Below, piece by piece: positions 1 through 7,405 of a DNA stretch of 64,000 bases (position 1 is the first letter of the stretch; each line of letters starts with the position of its first letter). The stretch spans positions 40,711 through 104,710 of IMG/VR virus record IMGVR_UViG_3300044712_000336. The stretch is one strand, 5' to 3'. Made by a program: the position numbers and the translations under genes. The stretch is from a virus. The notes beneath the pieces are model-generated. The model did no database searches and was not told the DNA's origin. It saw only the letters and a program-made list of their open reading frames with translations.

Positions 1-1
1 T

Positions 2-688
2 GTTGGTTATATGGAGGAATATAATGAATGGTTTAAACAATTTGAAACTATAGTAGAATTTATAGATGATATAAGAAATCCTTTTGGTATATACAATCAT
101 GTCCGTAGTTATGCTGAATCTCATGGAAAATATGTAAAAAAGACTATAAAGATAGATAAAAAAGATGTAGAAGTAGAAGATTATTATATACCAGATGATC
201 CAGATGAACATGTTATAATAATAACAGACCATGTTGGATTATTAACACCTGAAGCTAAGGATAATAATGATGTAAGGACTGCTATAGGAAGATTTAGTAA
301 AGAATATTGTTTAAAGATGAGAGATAGATGGAAATATACAGTAGTTAATGTACAACAACAAACCTTAGCACAAGAAGGTGTTGATAATATAAAATTAAAT
401 AAATTACAACCATCTGCTGCTGGATTAGGTGTAAATAAAGAAACAAGTCAAGATGCTAATTTAATATTAGGATTATTTAGTCCAGCTAGACATGATATTT
501 CATCATATAAAGGTATAGATATTACTAGATTAGGTGATTCATATAGAGAATTATCTGTAATATATAATAGAGATGGTAGTATGGCTGAAGTAGGGTTGTT
601 TTTTAATGGTGCAGTTAATTACTTTGAAGAATTACCAAAAAATATAAAAGATACAGATTATCCAAGATATTTAAAAATGTTAAAATAA
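2..688 (+). CDS. Replicative DNA helicase, DnaB-like (SF4), 3' part only
   Basis: C-terminal part of a RecA-fold, DnaB-like helicase that would unwind the phage replication fork. The frame is open to the left edge of the window, so the ATG at 11 is probably internal and the Walker A part lies outside. What remains shows a Walker B strand ending in ITDHVGLL, then VNVQQQTLAQ (the Gln-bearing H3 segment of DnaB) and SQDANLILGLF (H4-like). These occur in the DnaB order. The AAA+ ATPase gene follows 6 bases downstream in the same operon. crAss-like phages usually carry a DnaB-type helicase, which fits the primase at 9.6 kb. Other SF4/RecA-fold NTPases are possible because the P-loop is not visible. 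Confidence 0.75.
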   Translation, partial: VGYMEEYNEWFKQFETIVEFIDDIRNPFGIYNHVRSYAESHGKYVKKTIKIDKKDVEVEDYYIPDDPDEHVIIITDHVGLLTPEAKDNNDVRTAIGRFSKEYCLKMRDRWKYTVVNVQQQTLAQEGVDNIKLNKLQPSAAGLGVNKETSQDANLILGLFSPARHDISSYKGIDITRLGDSYRELSVIYNRDGSMAEVGLFFNGAVNYFEELPKNIKDTDYPRYLKMLK

Positions 689-694
689 TAAAAA

Positions 695-1792
695 ATGAAA
701 GTATTACAACAAGGTAGTATATATGATTTTATTGACAATTCTATTAATGTTAATTTATTAAATGAATTACCAATAGGTATTTATGATGTAGTTTCTACAA
801 TAAGAGGATTAATGCTTCAAAAAAGAGAAATTTCTATATTTGAAGATATAACTAAAAGTTATGGAAAATTACCATTATTACGAGAAAAATTTAAAACTGA
901 AATTAGTTATTATGATAAATTGGGTATATTATTACTAGGTGAAAAAGGCTCTGGTAAAAGTTTATTAGCTAAACAAATATGTAATGATAGTAATTTACCT
1001 ATTGTAATAGTTAAAGAGTCTTTTGAAGGTTCTGAATTAAGTGATATATTAAATAATATACCTAATAAATTTATTTTATTTATAGATGAATTTGAGAAGC
1101 TATTTTCTACAAATAGTAAAGAAAAGAATAATCCACAAGATAAATTTTTATCTATTTTAGATGGAAATGATACTTCTAAATTTATTACGTTATTAACAGC
1201 TAATGATGAAAATAAAATTAATTCTTATTTCAAGAACAGAACTAAAAGAATTAAATATTTTATTGAATTTGAAGTACTGAATAAACAAGATGTAGAAGAA
1301 GTTCTTATAGATATGAATATTGATAAAGAAATACAAAGTAAGATTATTAATATTCATAGAATTGTTGGAGAATTAAATTATGATGTATTAATGGAAGTTA
1401 TTAACGAATTTAAACGTTACCCTAATTATTCATTAAATGATATTTTATATTTTCTAAATATAGAAATAAAGGAAAGTGAGTATAATTTAACAGTTTATTC
1501 AGATATTAACGGTAAAGAAGAACCAATTGCAATAGATAAAATTGTATGTAACCCTTATTTAGATATAAATATAGACATATACCCTAGATCAAAAGGGGAT
1601 TATATTGTAAATTCTAAGGATAATACTATTAATATTGATGAAACGTTTGATAATAGTAAATATTCAATTATAACAGATAATAATTGTGTTAGACTTACTT
1701 TAAAAGAAGAGTATAGTAAACAAGGAGTTGATTTTGGTAAATTAGAATTTATACTAACACCTTATTTCCCAAACATAAAATTAGCAATTTAA
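695..1792 (+). CDS. AAA+ ATPase
   Basis: Single AAA+ module of 365 residues. Walker A GEKGSGKS is at 82-89, Walker B FILFIDEFE at 126-134, a sensor-1-like TAND at 168-171, and a basic NRTKR at 181-185 fits an arginine-finger/sensor-2 zone. The C-terminal ~130 residues are rich in Ile, Asn and Asp, and I do not recognise them. The family (FtsH/spastin/ClpX-like AAA) remodels proteins or nucleoprotein complexes, and such ATPases are common next to phage replication genes. No membrane segment or protease motif is visible, so it is not FtsH itself. It lies between the helicase and a tiny double zinc-ribbon gene. Confidence 0.75.
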   Translation: MKVLQQGSIYDFIDNSINVNLLNELPIGIYDVVSTIRGLMLQKREISIFEDITKSYGKLPLLREKFKTEISYYDKLGILLLGEKGSGKSLLAKQICNDSNLPIVIVKESFEGSELSDILNNIPNKFILFIDEFEKLFSTNSKEKNNPQDKFLSILDGNDTSKFITLLTANDENKINSYFKNRTKRIKYFIEFEVLNKQDVEEVLIDMNIDKEIQSKIINIHRIVGELNYDVLMEVINEFKRYPNYSLNDILYFLNIEIKESEYNLTVYSDINGKEEPIAIDKIVCNPYLDINIDIYPRSKGDYIVNSKDNTINIDETFDNSKYSIITDNNCVRLTLKEEYSKQGVDFGKLEFILTPYFPNIKLAI

Positions 1793-1806
1793 TAATAAAT
1801 AATAAC

Positions 1807-2031
1807 ATGGAAGAAAAACAATATTGTGAAGAATGTGGTGAAGAACTAATTAATGGTATATGTTTTAATGATGAATGTGCATCATCACCGTATTATATAA
1901 GTGAAGATGAAGAAAATGATGAAGATTGGTGTGAATTATGTGGTGATGAGATGATTGATGGATATTGTAGTAATCCATCATGTGAAAATTCAGAAGAATA
2001 CAATGAAGATAACGAAAATACAGAAGAATAA
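1807..2031 (+). CDS. Small acidic protein with two zinc ribbons
   Basis: 74 residues with two copies of the same unit: CEECGEELINGIC followed by an NDEC, then CELCGDEMIDGYC followed by an NPSC. Each unit has four cysteines in a CxxC-x7-C-x4-C pattern, as expected for a compact zinc-binding knuckle. The tail is very acidic. The gene ends in TAATG, overlapping the next start. No enzyme domain is present. Such miniature zinc proteins often bind nucleic acid or host proteins, but nothing here fixes the role. Confidence 0.7.
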   Translation: MEEKQYCEECGEELINGICFNDECASSPYYISEDEENDEDWCELCGDEMIDGYCSNPSCENSEEYNEDNENTEE

Positions 2032-2198
2032 TGGCTAAAGAAGTAACAACAACAGTAAAGAATCCATCAGGAGCAGTAGTTAAACAATGTTCTTGTAAAC
2101 ATGAATTTCAAGATGAAATACATGGTAAAGGAATGAGAGTTCATAATGTAACAACTAAAGGTAATAAATGTACTGTATGTGGAAATATTAATCGTTAA
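2031..2198 (+). CDS. 55-residue Cys-rich small protein
   Basis: Short gene whose ATG overlaps the previous stop (TAATG). It encodes 55 residues with a CSC pair at 20-22, conserved-looking histidines (HEF, IHG, VHN) and a CTVCG pair at 47-51. The layout CxC-x24-CxxC with interspersed His suggests a single zinc site. It is accepted as a gene because it fills an otherwise empty slot between two genes in the right frame, has the local codon use and is translationally coupled. Function unknown. Confidence 0.65.
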   Translation: MAKEVTTTVKNPSGAVVKQCSCKHEFQDEIHGKGMRVHNVTTKGNKCTVCGNINR

Positions 2199-2208
2199 AA
2201 TAAGTAAA

Positions 2209-2643
2209 ATGATACAAGTAAGGCAAAATGTATTTGAAACTAATAGTTCAAGTACACATAGTGTTAGTATTTCTTATGAAGGTGATTTAACAGATATTCC
2301 AATACCAGATGATAATGGAATAGTTCATGTAGATACAGATGAATATGGGTGGGAAGAATGTGAATATAATGATTTATATAGTAGATTATCTTATGCAGCT
2401 ACTTATGCTTTAAATTATGGAAGTGAAGAAAATAAAGAGTTATTAACTGAAGTTATTAAACAATACAGTGGTGCAAAAGAAGTATTATATGATCATAATA
2501 ATAATCCAGTTTATTGGAAACATGGTTATATAGACCATCAAAGTACAGACACAGTGGCTGATATATTTGAATCAAGAGAAAGTTTAGTTAATTTTCTATT
2601 TAATCCAAATTCATATTTTATTACAGATAACGATAATCATTAA
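2209..2643 (+). CDS. ETNSSSTHS-motif protein, paralogue 1
   Basis: 144 residues starting MIQVRQNVFETNSSSTHS. An upstream GTG at 2179 is in frame but lies inside the preceding gene; the ATG at 2209 is preferred because the next two genes begin with the same motif right at their N-termini. The remainder is acidic and does not match its paralogues. The FETNSSSTHS signature is one I associate with phage and bacterial hypothetical proteins without a known role. Its Ser/Thr/His run could be a metal, nucleotide or modification site; that is speculation. First of three tandem copies ahead of a radical SAM gene. Confidence 0.7.
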   Translation: MIQVRQNVFETNSSSTHSVSISYEGDLTDIPIPDDNGIVHVDTDEYGWEECEYNDLYSRLSYAATYALNYGSEENKELLTEVIKQYSGAKEVLYDHNNNPVYWKHGYIDHQSTDTVADIFESRESLVNFLFNPNSYFITDNDNH

Positions 2644-2647
2644 AATT

Positions 2648-2890
2648 ATGATACAAATAAGAAATTCAATTTTCGAAACTAATTCCATTAGCACACATAG
2701 TATTACTATTTGTACACCAGAAGAATGGAGTAAATTAGAGTCTGGTGACTATGATGGATTAGATGAAAGATTAATAGAGAAGTTTGAAAATAATTATAGA
2801 GATTCATATATGGAAACATATAGTTATGAAACTACTACTCCGGGTGGTGAAAAAATAAGATTATTTGGAGATTATGGAAGGGATGGTTAA
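2648..2890 (+). CDS. ETNSSSTHS-motif protein, paralogue 2 (short)
   Basis: 80 residues beginning MIQIRNSIFETNSISTHS, so one Ser of the motif is replaced by Ile. After the shared N-terminus come a short charged linker and a Tyr/Glu-rich region ending GDYGRDG. The gene is half the length of its neighbours, so it may be a reduced copy or the minimal form of the family. It starts 4 bases after paralogue 1, and its stop overlaps the start of paralogue 3. Function unknown. Confidence 0.65.
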   Translation: MIQIRNSIFETNSISTHSITICTPEEWSKLESGDYDGLDERLIEKFENNYRDSYMETYSYETTTPGGEKIRLFGDYGRDG

Positions 2891-3353
2891 TATAAGAAAA
2901 AATGTGTTTGAAACAAATAGTAGTTCAACACACTCCATTACTATTGGCAATATAAATTCAAAACCATTAGAATTATTAAAAGATGGTATATTAAATCCAC
3001 AACTACTAATTGATAAATATGTTGCTTATAATTATGAATATAAAATAGTATGTTATAATTTAGAAGAGAAATTAGCGTTAGTAACATTATGGATTTTGTG
3101 TGATAGATGGAATGTTACTGATGAAATTAGAGAAGAATTATTAAATATAATTAAAGAAGAGTTTAATATAGTTAAAATATTAGATTTAAAAGAGTTAAGA
3201 TTTTCTTCACAAGATGATGACGATGATATATTATTTGATTATGGTTATGAAGAAGAAATTGATATTATTTCAACAAAAAAGAAGTTATATGAATTAATAA
3301 ATATTATAAAAGATGACAGTAGATTCATTAGTGATATCAAAGAAGAAAGATAA
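2883..3353 (+). CDS. ETNSSSTHS-motif protein, paralogue 3
   Basis: 156 residues from the ATG at 2883 (MVNIRKNVFETNSSSTHS). An in-frame ATG at 2865 would add six residues inside the previous gene and break the alignment with the paralogues, so 2883 is chosen. A helical, Leu/Glu-rich body follows, with an acidic QDDDDD stretch. The end overlaps the radical SAM gene by about 40 bases, which suggests co-translation. Function unknown. Confidence 0.7.
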   Translation: MVNIRKNVFETNSSSTHSITIGNINSKPLELLKDGILNPQLLIDKYVAYNYEYKIVCYNLEEKLALVTLWILCDRWNVTDEIREELLNIIKEEFNIVKILDLKELRFSSQDDDDDILFDYGYEEEIDIISTKKKLYELINIIKDDSRFISDIKEER

Positions 3354-4227
3354 ATTAGTAGAATATAAAAATGGTAATACTACAGTTACTATATATAAAG
3401 ATGGTACAAAAGTAAGAGAGTTTGAAGGTATTCCAGTAGTGGAACATCCTGAAAGTATGGATATTAAAATTACTAATTATTGTGATTTAGGATGTCCATA
3501 TTGCCATGAAAATTCTACTATTAAAGGAAAACATTCAGATTTATTCTTACTAAAGGAAAAATTGGATATACTTCCAGCAGGTATTGAATTAGCATTAGGT
3601 GGTGGTAATCCATTATCTCATCCAAATTTAGTACAATTTTTAGAATGGTGTAAAACTAAGGGATTTATAGCTAATATAACTATTAATGAAAAACATATAA
3701 ATAAGTATAATGAATTAATTATAGATTTAATAACAAGAGATTTAGTCAAAGGTATTGGTATATCTGTTACTGAAGGAAATATTAATCTTATTAAATCATT
3801 ATATAAATTATCATCAAATATAGTATTACATTTAATTGTGGGAATAAATACTATTGAACAAATTGAAGAATTATGTACTATAAAAGGTATAAAAGTATTA
3901 TTACTTGGGTACAAAACATTTGGTAGAGGAATATCATACTACTCTCAAGATATAACAGATAATATTAATAAATGGTATAAACATCTTCCTACATTAGTAG
4001 GAAAGTTAGTATTAAGTTTTGATAATCTGGCTATTGAACAATTAAATGTAAAGAGATTATTTACATCAAAAGGATGGGATAGATTTTATATGGGGGATGA
4101 TTTTACTTTTACTATGTATATTGATGCAGTAGAACAACAATATGCTCCTACAAGTAGATCTGATGATAGACAATCTTTTAAAGATTATAATGTAATACAA
4201 TATTTCAAAACATTTAAAAATAAATAA
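3313..4227 (+). CDS. Radical SAM enzyme
   Basis: 304 residues with the radical SAM signature CDLGCPYC, cysteines at 57, 61 and 64 (CxxxCxxC), which would hold the 4Fe-4S cluster that cleaves S-adenosylmethionine. LALGGGNPLSHP at about 94-105 fits the glycine-rich SAM-binding GGE-like motif. There is no Cys-rich SPASM tail; the C-terminal third has almost no Cys, so a single cluster is likely. It does not look like NrdG, which is shorter. The substrate is unknown. The start could instead be the GTG at 3331. Position between three motif-sharing small proteins and a P-loop NTPase suggests a joint function (inference). Confidence 0.8.
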   Translation: MTVDSLVISKKKDKLVEYKNGNTTVTIYKDGTKVREFEGIPVVEHPESMDIKITNYCDLGCPYCHENSTIKGKHSDLFLLKEKLDILPAGIELALGGGNPLSHPNLVQFLEWCKTKGFIANITINEKHINKYNELIIDLITRDLVKGIGISVTEGNINLIKSLYKLSSNIVLHLIVGINTIEQIEELCTIKGIKVLLLGYKTFGRGISYYSQDITDNINKWYKHLPTLVGKLVLSFDNLAIEQLNVKRLFTSKGWDRFYMGDDFTFTMYIDAVEQQYAPTSRSDDRQSFKDYNVIQYFKTFKNK

Positions 4228-5048
4228 TGGCACAAAGGATAGCAATATTAGGTGAACCAAATTCAGGGAAATCTTATAGTAGATCTTTTATAACAAATTC
4301 AGATAGTGTATTTGTACTAGCTCCTTCAGATAAGAAGTTATATTTAAAGAAATCTGATGGAAATAGATTAGATTATTTTAATATAAGTACACAAAAATTA
4401 AAAACTACTGAAGAAGTAGCAAAAGTATGTAATAAAAATACTGATGATATTTGTGGAATAATTGATGTACTTACTAAAAAAGGTATAGAGTTTTCCTGTA
4501 CTGGAAATTATATAGTTAATTATCGTATAGAAGATGCAGGAACAATACTTAATATAATTAGTAGTAAAATGATACATATAAATACAGTAATAATTCCAGA
4601 TTTTACACATTTTATTAGTGCAGAAATAAGTGAAATAGATTTTATTAAACGTAAGTCTGGTGGTGATGCTTTTGCTAAATATTTAGAACTAGCAGCAAAC
4701 TCATTAAATTCCTTTATTAAGAGTGTAGATTTATTACGTAAAGATTTAATTGTAGTTACAGAGTATCATATAGAGTATGATGAAATTGATGGAAATTATC
4801 ATATATTTGTTCCTGGAGGCAAGATGATGGTAGAGAAGTTTAAATTAGATAGTTATTATGATTATATATTATATACTAAATATATAGATGATAATAATGT
4901 AAAATTCAATGATAGGTTTAAATTTGTAGTTAGACGTGATGGAAAATATAATGCACGTTCTTCTGGTATATTCGGTGAACAAATACTAGTTCCAAACAAT
5001 TTACAAATTGTATTAGAGAAGGTTAGAGAAGATAATGGTATAAAATAA
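4227..5048 (+). CDS. P-loop NTPase, AAA_24/Sak4-like
   Basis: 273 residues with Walker A GEPNSGKS at 9-16 right at the N-terminus and a Walker B-like strand VIIPDFTHF at 121-129. Length, layout and an SGG plus helical mid-part resemble phage nucleotide-binding proteins of the AAA_24/Sak4 type, RecA-fold ATPases linked to single-strand annealing and recombination. The start overlaps the stop of the radical SAM gene (TAATGG). A long leader with its own promoter follows, so this is probably the last gene of its transcription unit. A role in recombination is likely by family but not proven here. Confidence 0.65.
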   Translation: MAQRIAILGEPNSGKSYSRSFITNSDSVFVLAPSDKKLYLKKSDGNRLDYFNISTQKLKTTEEVAKVCNKNTDDICGIIDVLTKKGIEFSCTGNYIVNYRIEDAGTILNIISSKMIHINTVIIPDFTHFISAEISEIDFIKRKSGGDAFAKYLELAANSLNSFIKSVDLLRKDLIVVTEYHIEYDEIDGNYHIFVPGGKMMVEKFKLDSYYDYILYTKYIDDNNVKFNDRFKFVVRRDGKYNARSSGIFGEQILVPNNLQIVLEKVREDNGIK

Positions 5049-5065
5049 AAGTTTTATACATATAA

Positions 5066-5097
5066 TTTGCGTATTTAAAATAATACATGTACTTTTG
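5066..5097 (+). promoter_or_regulatory. Bacteroides-type housekeeping promoter
   Basis: TTTG at 5066-5069, 20 bases, then TACTTTTG at 5090-5097. This matches the Bacteroides sigma-ABfr consensus (TTTG at -33, TAnnTTTG at -7) exactly. Transcription would begin at about 5101-5104 and drive the highly expressed 271-residue gene. The match implies that host RNA polymerase reads this unit and supports a Bacteroidota host. Confidence 0.75.
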
Positions 5098-5099
5098 TA

Positions 5100-5240
5100 T
5101 CATCAATCAGGGAATACTTAACCAATTAAGGGTTGATGACTTACAAAGGTCGAATTGGTCAAAAACATTGAAAGTTATTAAAAATAAGTATAAGGTAATT
5201 CATAAACAACATTAAAAATTAAATTAAAAAGTTAAAAATC
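5100..5240 (+). promoter_or_regulatory. Structured 5' leader
   Basis: Leader between the promoter and the ATG at 5241. A 9-pair stem (5100-5108 with 5131-5139, one G-U pair) encloses a smaller hairpin CTTAA/TTAAG with loop CCAA (5117-5130). ACCAATT at 5121-5127 can pair instead with AATTGGT at 5153-5159, which would break the inner hairpin. Near the RNA 5' end such a stem may protect the mRNA. The alternative pairing could also act as a switch. Bases 5163-5240 are A-rich, as usual ahead of Bacteroidota starts. Confidence 0.45.
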
Positions 5241-6056
5241 ATGGCTATTTCAAAAAACAATTTGTCAAAAGCATTAGAAGTTAAAGAACGTAAAGTACGT
5301 GAATCTAAAGGTACAGTTAAACCTGAATATAAACCAATTGATAATACAAATAGGTTTGTAATTTCAGCTCAAACAATGAGGGGTTCTGATAATATCAAAC
5401 TTAATGGTCGTATTTATGATCCAACTGTAGCAGAACTTGCTAAATCTAAAGGTAAATTGAAAGATAACTTTGCTTTCCTTCATGGTGAAGCTGGTAAACT
5501 ATTCTTAGTTGTAGTTGATGCTGATAAAATGGCACATATTCAAGGTTTGAATGGTAAGAATGCAGTATGTGGGCAAGAATTTGCTGAAACTAAAGTAATT
5601 AAAGGTGAACGTGCAGGTGAAGTAATGGTAGTTGATCGCAGACGTCAGTTAAACATGGCTAAATTTGGTATGCCTGTATCAGATTCAAGGAACTGTCAGA
5701 AATTTGAAATACCAACAACTGGTAAATTGATTGCTAATACTGTTGCTACAATTGGTAAAGATAATGTAGAACGTATTCTTGATGGTAAGAATCTACGTTA
5801 TGTAATTGGAACTAAAGTAGAACTTAGTATTCCAGTTGATACTAATAAGTTGATTGATCCTTCATTGGAAGGTAAAACTAATGCTCGTTATGCTAAAGAA
5901 GATGTAACATTTGTAGCATTTGAACTTACACCAAAGTTTAAAACTGAAGTTAAAGGTGAAGAAGTAGTATCGACTACTGAAATTGAAAGTGAAGAAGTTG
6001 AAGTTGAAGTTGAAGTTGAAGTTGAAATTGAAAGTGAAGAAGAAGTAGAAATCTAG
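5241..6056 (+). CDS. Abundant acidic-tailed protein, possibly DNA-binding
   Basis: 271 residues, not recognised. The N-terminal 45 residues are basic and the middle is a mixed alpha/beta domain with RRRQ and several Gly turns. The last ~25 residues are almost only Glu, Val and Ile, built from five GAAGTT repeats (5994-6023). Acidic tails are typical of phage single-strand DNA-binding proteins and other replication scaffolds. Codon choice (CGT, GGT, GCT, TTG) differs from the ATA/AGA-rich neighbours, which points to high expression. It also has a strong promoter, a structured leader and its own terminator, so it forms a one-gene transcription unit. An SSB-like or early abundant DNA-coating protein is possible. 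Confidence 0.6.
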   Translation: MAISKNNLSKALEVKERKVRESKGTVKPEYKPIDNTNRFVISAQTMRGSDNIKLNGRIYDPTVAELAKSKGKLKDNFAFLHGEAGKLFLVVVDADKMAHIQGLNGKNAVCGQEFAETKVIKGERAGEVMVVDRRRQLNMAKFGMPVSDSRNCQKFEIPTTGKLIANTVATIGKDNVERILDGKNLRYVIGTKVELSIPVDTNKLIDPSLEGKTNARYAKEDVTFVAFELTPKFKTEVKGEEVVSTTEIESEEVEVEVEVEVEIESEEEVEI

Positions 6057-6081
6057 GTTAAACCAACCTATATAACGATGA

Positions 6082-6114
6082 GGGTATTATCTTAATTGGT
6101 AATACCCTTTTTTA
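6082..6114 (+). terminator. Intrinsic terminator after the acidic-tailed gene
   Basis: GGGTATTA at 6082-6089 pairs perfectly with TAATACCC at 6100-6107, followed at once by six T. It closes the one-gene unit that starts at the 5066 promoter. Confidence 0.85.
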
Positions 6115-6167
6115 TTTGATACAAGTGAAGAATTGATAAATTAATTAAACAAAAATAAATAATAAAC

Positions 6168-6977
6168 ATGGCAAAGATTAAAGAAGGTACTGGTAATGGT
6201 AAATTTGTTGGTTATGTTCCTGCACAGATTCAAGTAGTAAACCCAACTGTTCAACAAAAGAAAGAAGTATTAGGATTTGAACAAGATCCTACTAAAGAAG
6301 TAAAAGGGTATACTGGTATTAATAGTAATAGTAATGCTAAATATCTAATGTTACAATTTTGGTTTAGTATTAAATCACCAGAGGTAAGTCCTAAATATAA
6401 GGATTCATTTACAATATTCTTATCCGATGAACAGGATTCAATGGGTAGTCCTGAGAATGGTTTATTAGGATGGATTGATGATGATGGAAATATTGATTAT
6501 GCCCAATCACCAGCAGAAGCAGAAGAAAAAACTAGTGAAAGAGGGTATAAATTCTCAGCAAAAACAGCAAGGAAATTATATAAAGGTGAATCTGTTATGA
6601 TGTCTTTATATAAAGCTATTCATGGTAAAGGAAGTTCTTTTGTATTAGATCAAGAATTAATTGATACTTTATTGAATGATGCAGAAGAAAGTAATGTATT
6701 ATTGAATACTTGGTTTATCAGTAAAGGGAAAGATGGTAAAATCAACAAGACTATAGGTATCCTTCTTGGAATGGATGAAAAAGGTAATACTAAATTATAT
6801 GATAAAGCATTTGGTACTTTAGATTGGATTAAAAAGAAATTGGAAAAGAATAATTATTTTAAAGCACAATTTCCGTCTGATTTTGCTCTTACATCATGGA
6901 CTAAAGATGATTTAGTTGGTGATGATGTAGATGAGTTCTTTGAAGAAGATGATGCTGTAAATGAAGATCAATTTTAA
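6168..6977 (+). CDS. Candidate single-stranded DNA-binding protein
   Basis: 269 residues. The body is a mixed-charge, beta-rich domain with many aromatic residues (LQFWFSIK, YFKAQF). The C-terminus is an acidic tail, DVDEFFEEDD through DQF, ending in Phe, as in T7 gp2.5-type SSBs whose acidic, aromatic-ended tail contacts polymerase and helicase. Position among replication genes and placement after a second acidic-tailed protein agree. No sequence signature of the OB fold can be read by eye, so the call rests on tail, size and context. A leader of 53 bases follows the upstream terminator. Confidence 0.5.
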   Translation: MAKIKEGTGNGKFVGYVPAQIQVVNPTVQQKKEVLGFEQDPTKEVKGYTGINSNSNAKYLMLQFWFSIKSPEVSPKYKDSFTIFLSDEQDSMGSPENGLLGWIDDDGNIDYAQSPAEAEEKTSERGYKFSAKTARKLYKGESVMMSLYKAIHGKGSSFVLDQELIDTLLNDAEESNVLLNTWFISKGKDGKINKTIGILLGMDEKGNTKLYDKAFGTLDWIKKKLEKNNYFKAQFPSDFALTSWTKDDLVGDDVDEFFEEDDAVNEDQF

Positions 6978-7001
6978 TAATAATTAAATAAATATAACAA
7001 T

Positions 7002-7259
7002 ATGAATTTTGGACAAGCAATTGAAGCCTTAAAAGAAGGTAAAAAATTACAAAGATCTGGATGGAATGGTAAAGGAATGTTTGTATATTATGTTCCTGAT
7101 AATACTTTTAAAACTTTAACAGAAGTAGCTAAAACACATTTTGGTGATGAATTAAAATTTAATGCTTATTTTGCTATAAGGAATGTAAATAATACAGTAA
7201 GTATGTGGGTTCCATCAATTAATGATTGTTTAGCAGAAGACTGGACAATTATAGAATAA
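7002..7259 (+). CDS. DUF2829 protein, Tad2-type anti-Thoeris candidate
   Basis: 85 residues with the DUF2829 pattern: MNFGQAIEALKEGKKLQRSG, then WNGKGMFVYY, and a C-terminal WVPSINDCLAEDW. Members of this family include Tad2, a phage protein that binds and sequesters the cyclic ADP-ribose-type signal made by Thoeris defence, so the effector is not switched on. The length and the N-terminal FG-x-A-x7-G-x8-GWNGKG signature fit. Binding residues cannot be verified by eye, and other DUF2829 members may bind other nucleotides. It is followed by a strong terminator, so it ends the transcript begun upstream. Confidence 0.75.
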   Translation: MNFGQAIEALKEGKKLQRSGWNGKGMFVYYVPDNTFKTLTEVAKTHFGDELKFNAYFAIRNVNNTVSMWVPSINDCLAEDWTIIE

Positions 7260-7272
7260 TTAAACATAACAA

Positions 7273-7306
7273 GGGTAATTAAGGTAATACTTAGTTACCC
7301 TTTTTT
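7273..7306 (+). terminator. Intrinsic terminator after the DUF2829 gene
   Basis: Stem of 11 pairs (7273-7283 with 7290-7300, one G-U pair), loop GTAATA, then six T at 7301-7306. Confidence 0.85.
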
Positions 7307-7405
7307 ATTGGTGCAAGTAGACAAATCTTGCTTAATACTAAGTCGAAGAGGATAGTGAAAACTATAATAAGACATACCAATATTAACAATTAAAATTAAA
7401 TAATT
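7306..7405 (+). promoter_or_regulatory. Structured noncoding leader
   Basis: Noncoding stretch between a terminator and the next gene. TATTGGT (7306-7312) pairs with ACCAATA (7376-7382). Inside lie GCAAG/CTTGC (7313-7317 with 7327-7331) and ATAGT/ACTAT closed by a GAAA tetraloop (7352-7365). This resembles a multi-branched RNA leader or a small RNA. No promoter of the host type is seen here, so expression may come from read-through or a phage-specific promoter. Confidence 0.35.

Noticed and set aside
2179-2208. Upstream GTG start for the first ETNSSSTHS protein
   Set aside because: It lies inside the 55-residue gene and would place ten extra residues before a motif that is at the N-terminus in both paralogues.
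2209-4227. Classical RiPP cluster (precursor peptides plus radical SAM maturase)
   Set aside because: The motif proteins are 80-156 residues with the conserved part at the N-terminus, there is no Cys/Gly-rich core, no SPASM domain, no transporter or RRE-like domain. Kept only as a broad possible-system finding.
4227-5048. Terminase large subunit (Walker A near the N-terminus)
   Set aside because: Too short, no nuclease domain, located in the replication block on the other strand from the virion genes.
7306-7405. tRNA gene in the structured noncoding stretch
   Set aside because: No 7-pair acceptor stem with T-arm TTCGA, anticodon arm of 5 pairs and 7-base loop; the stems are too short and in the wrong order.
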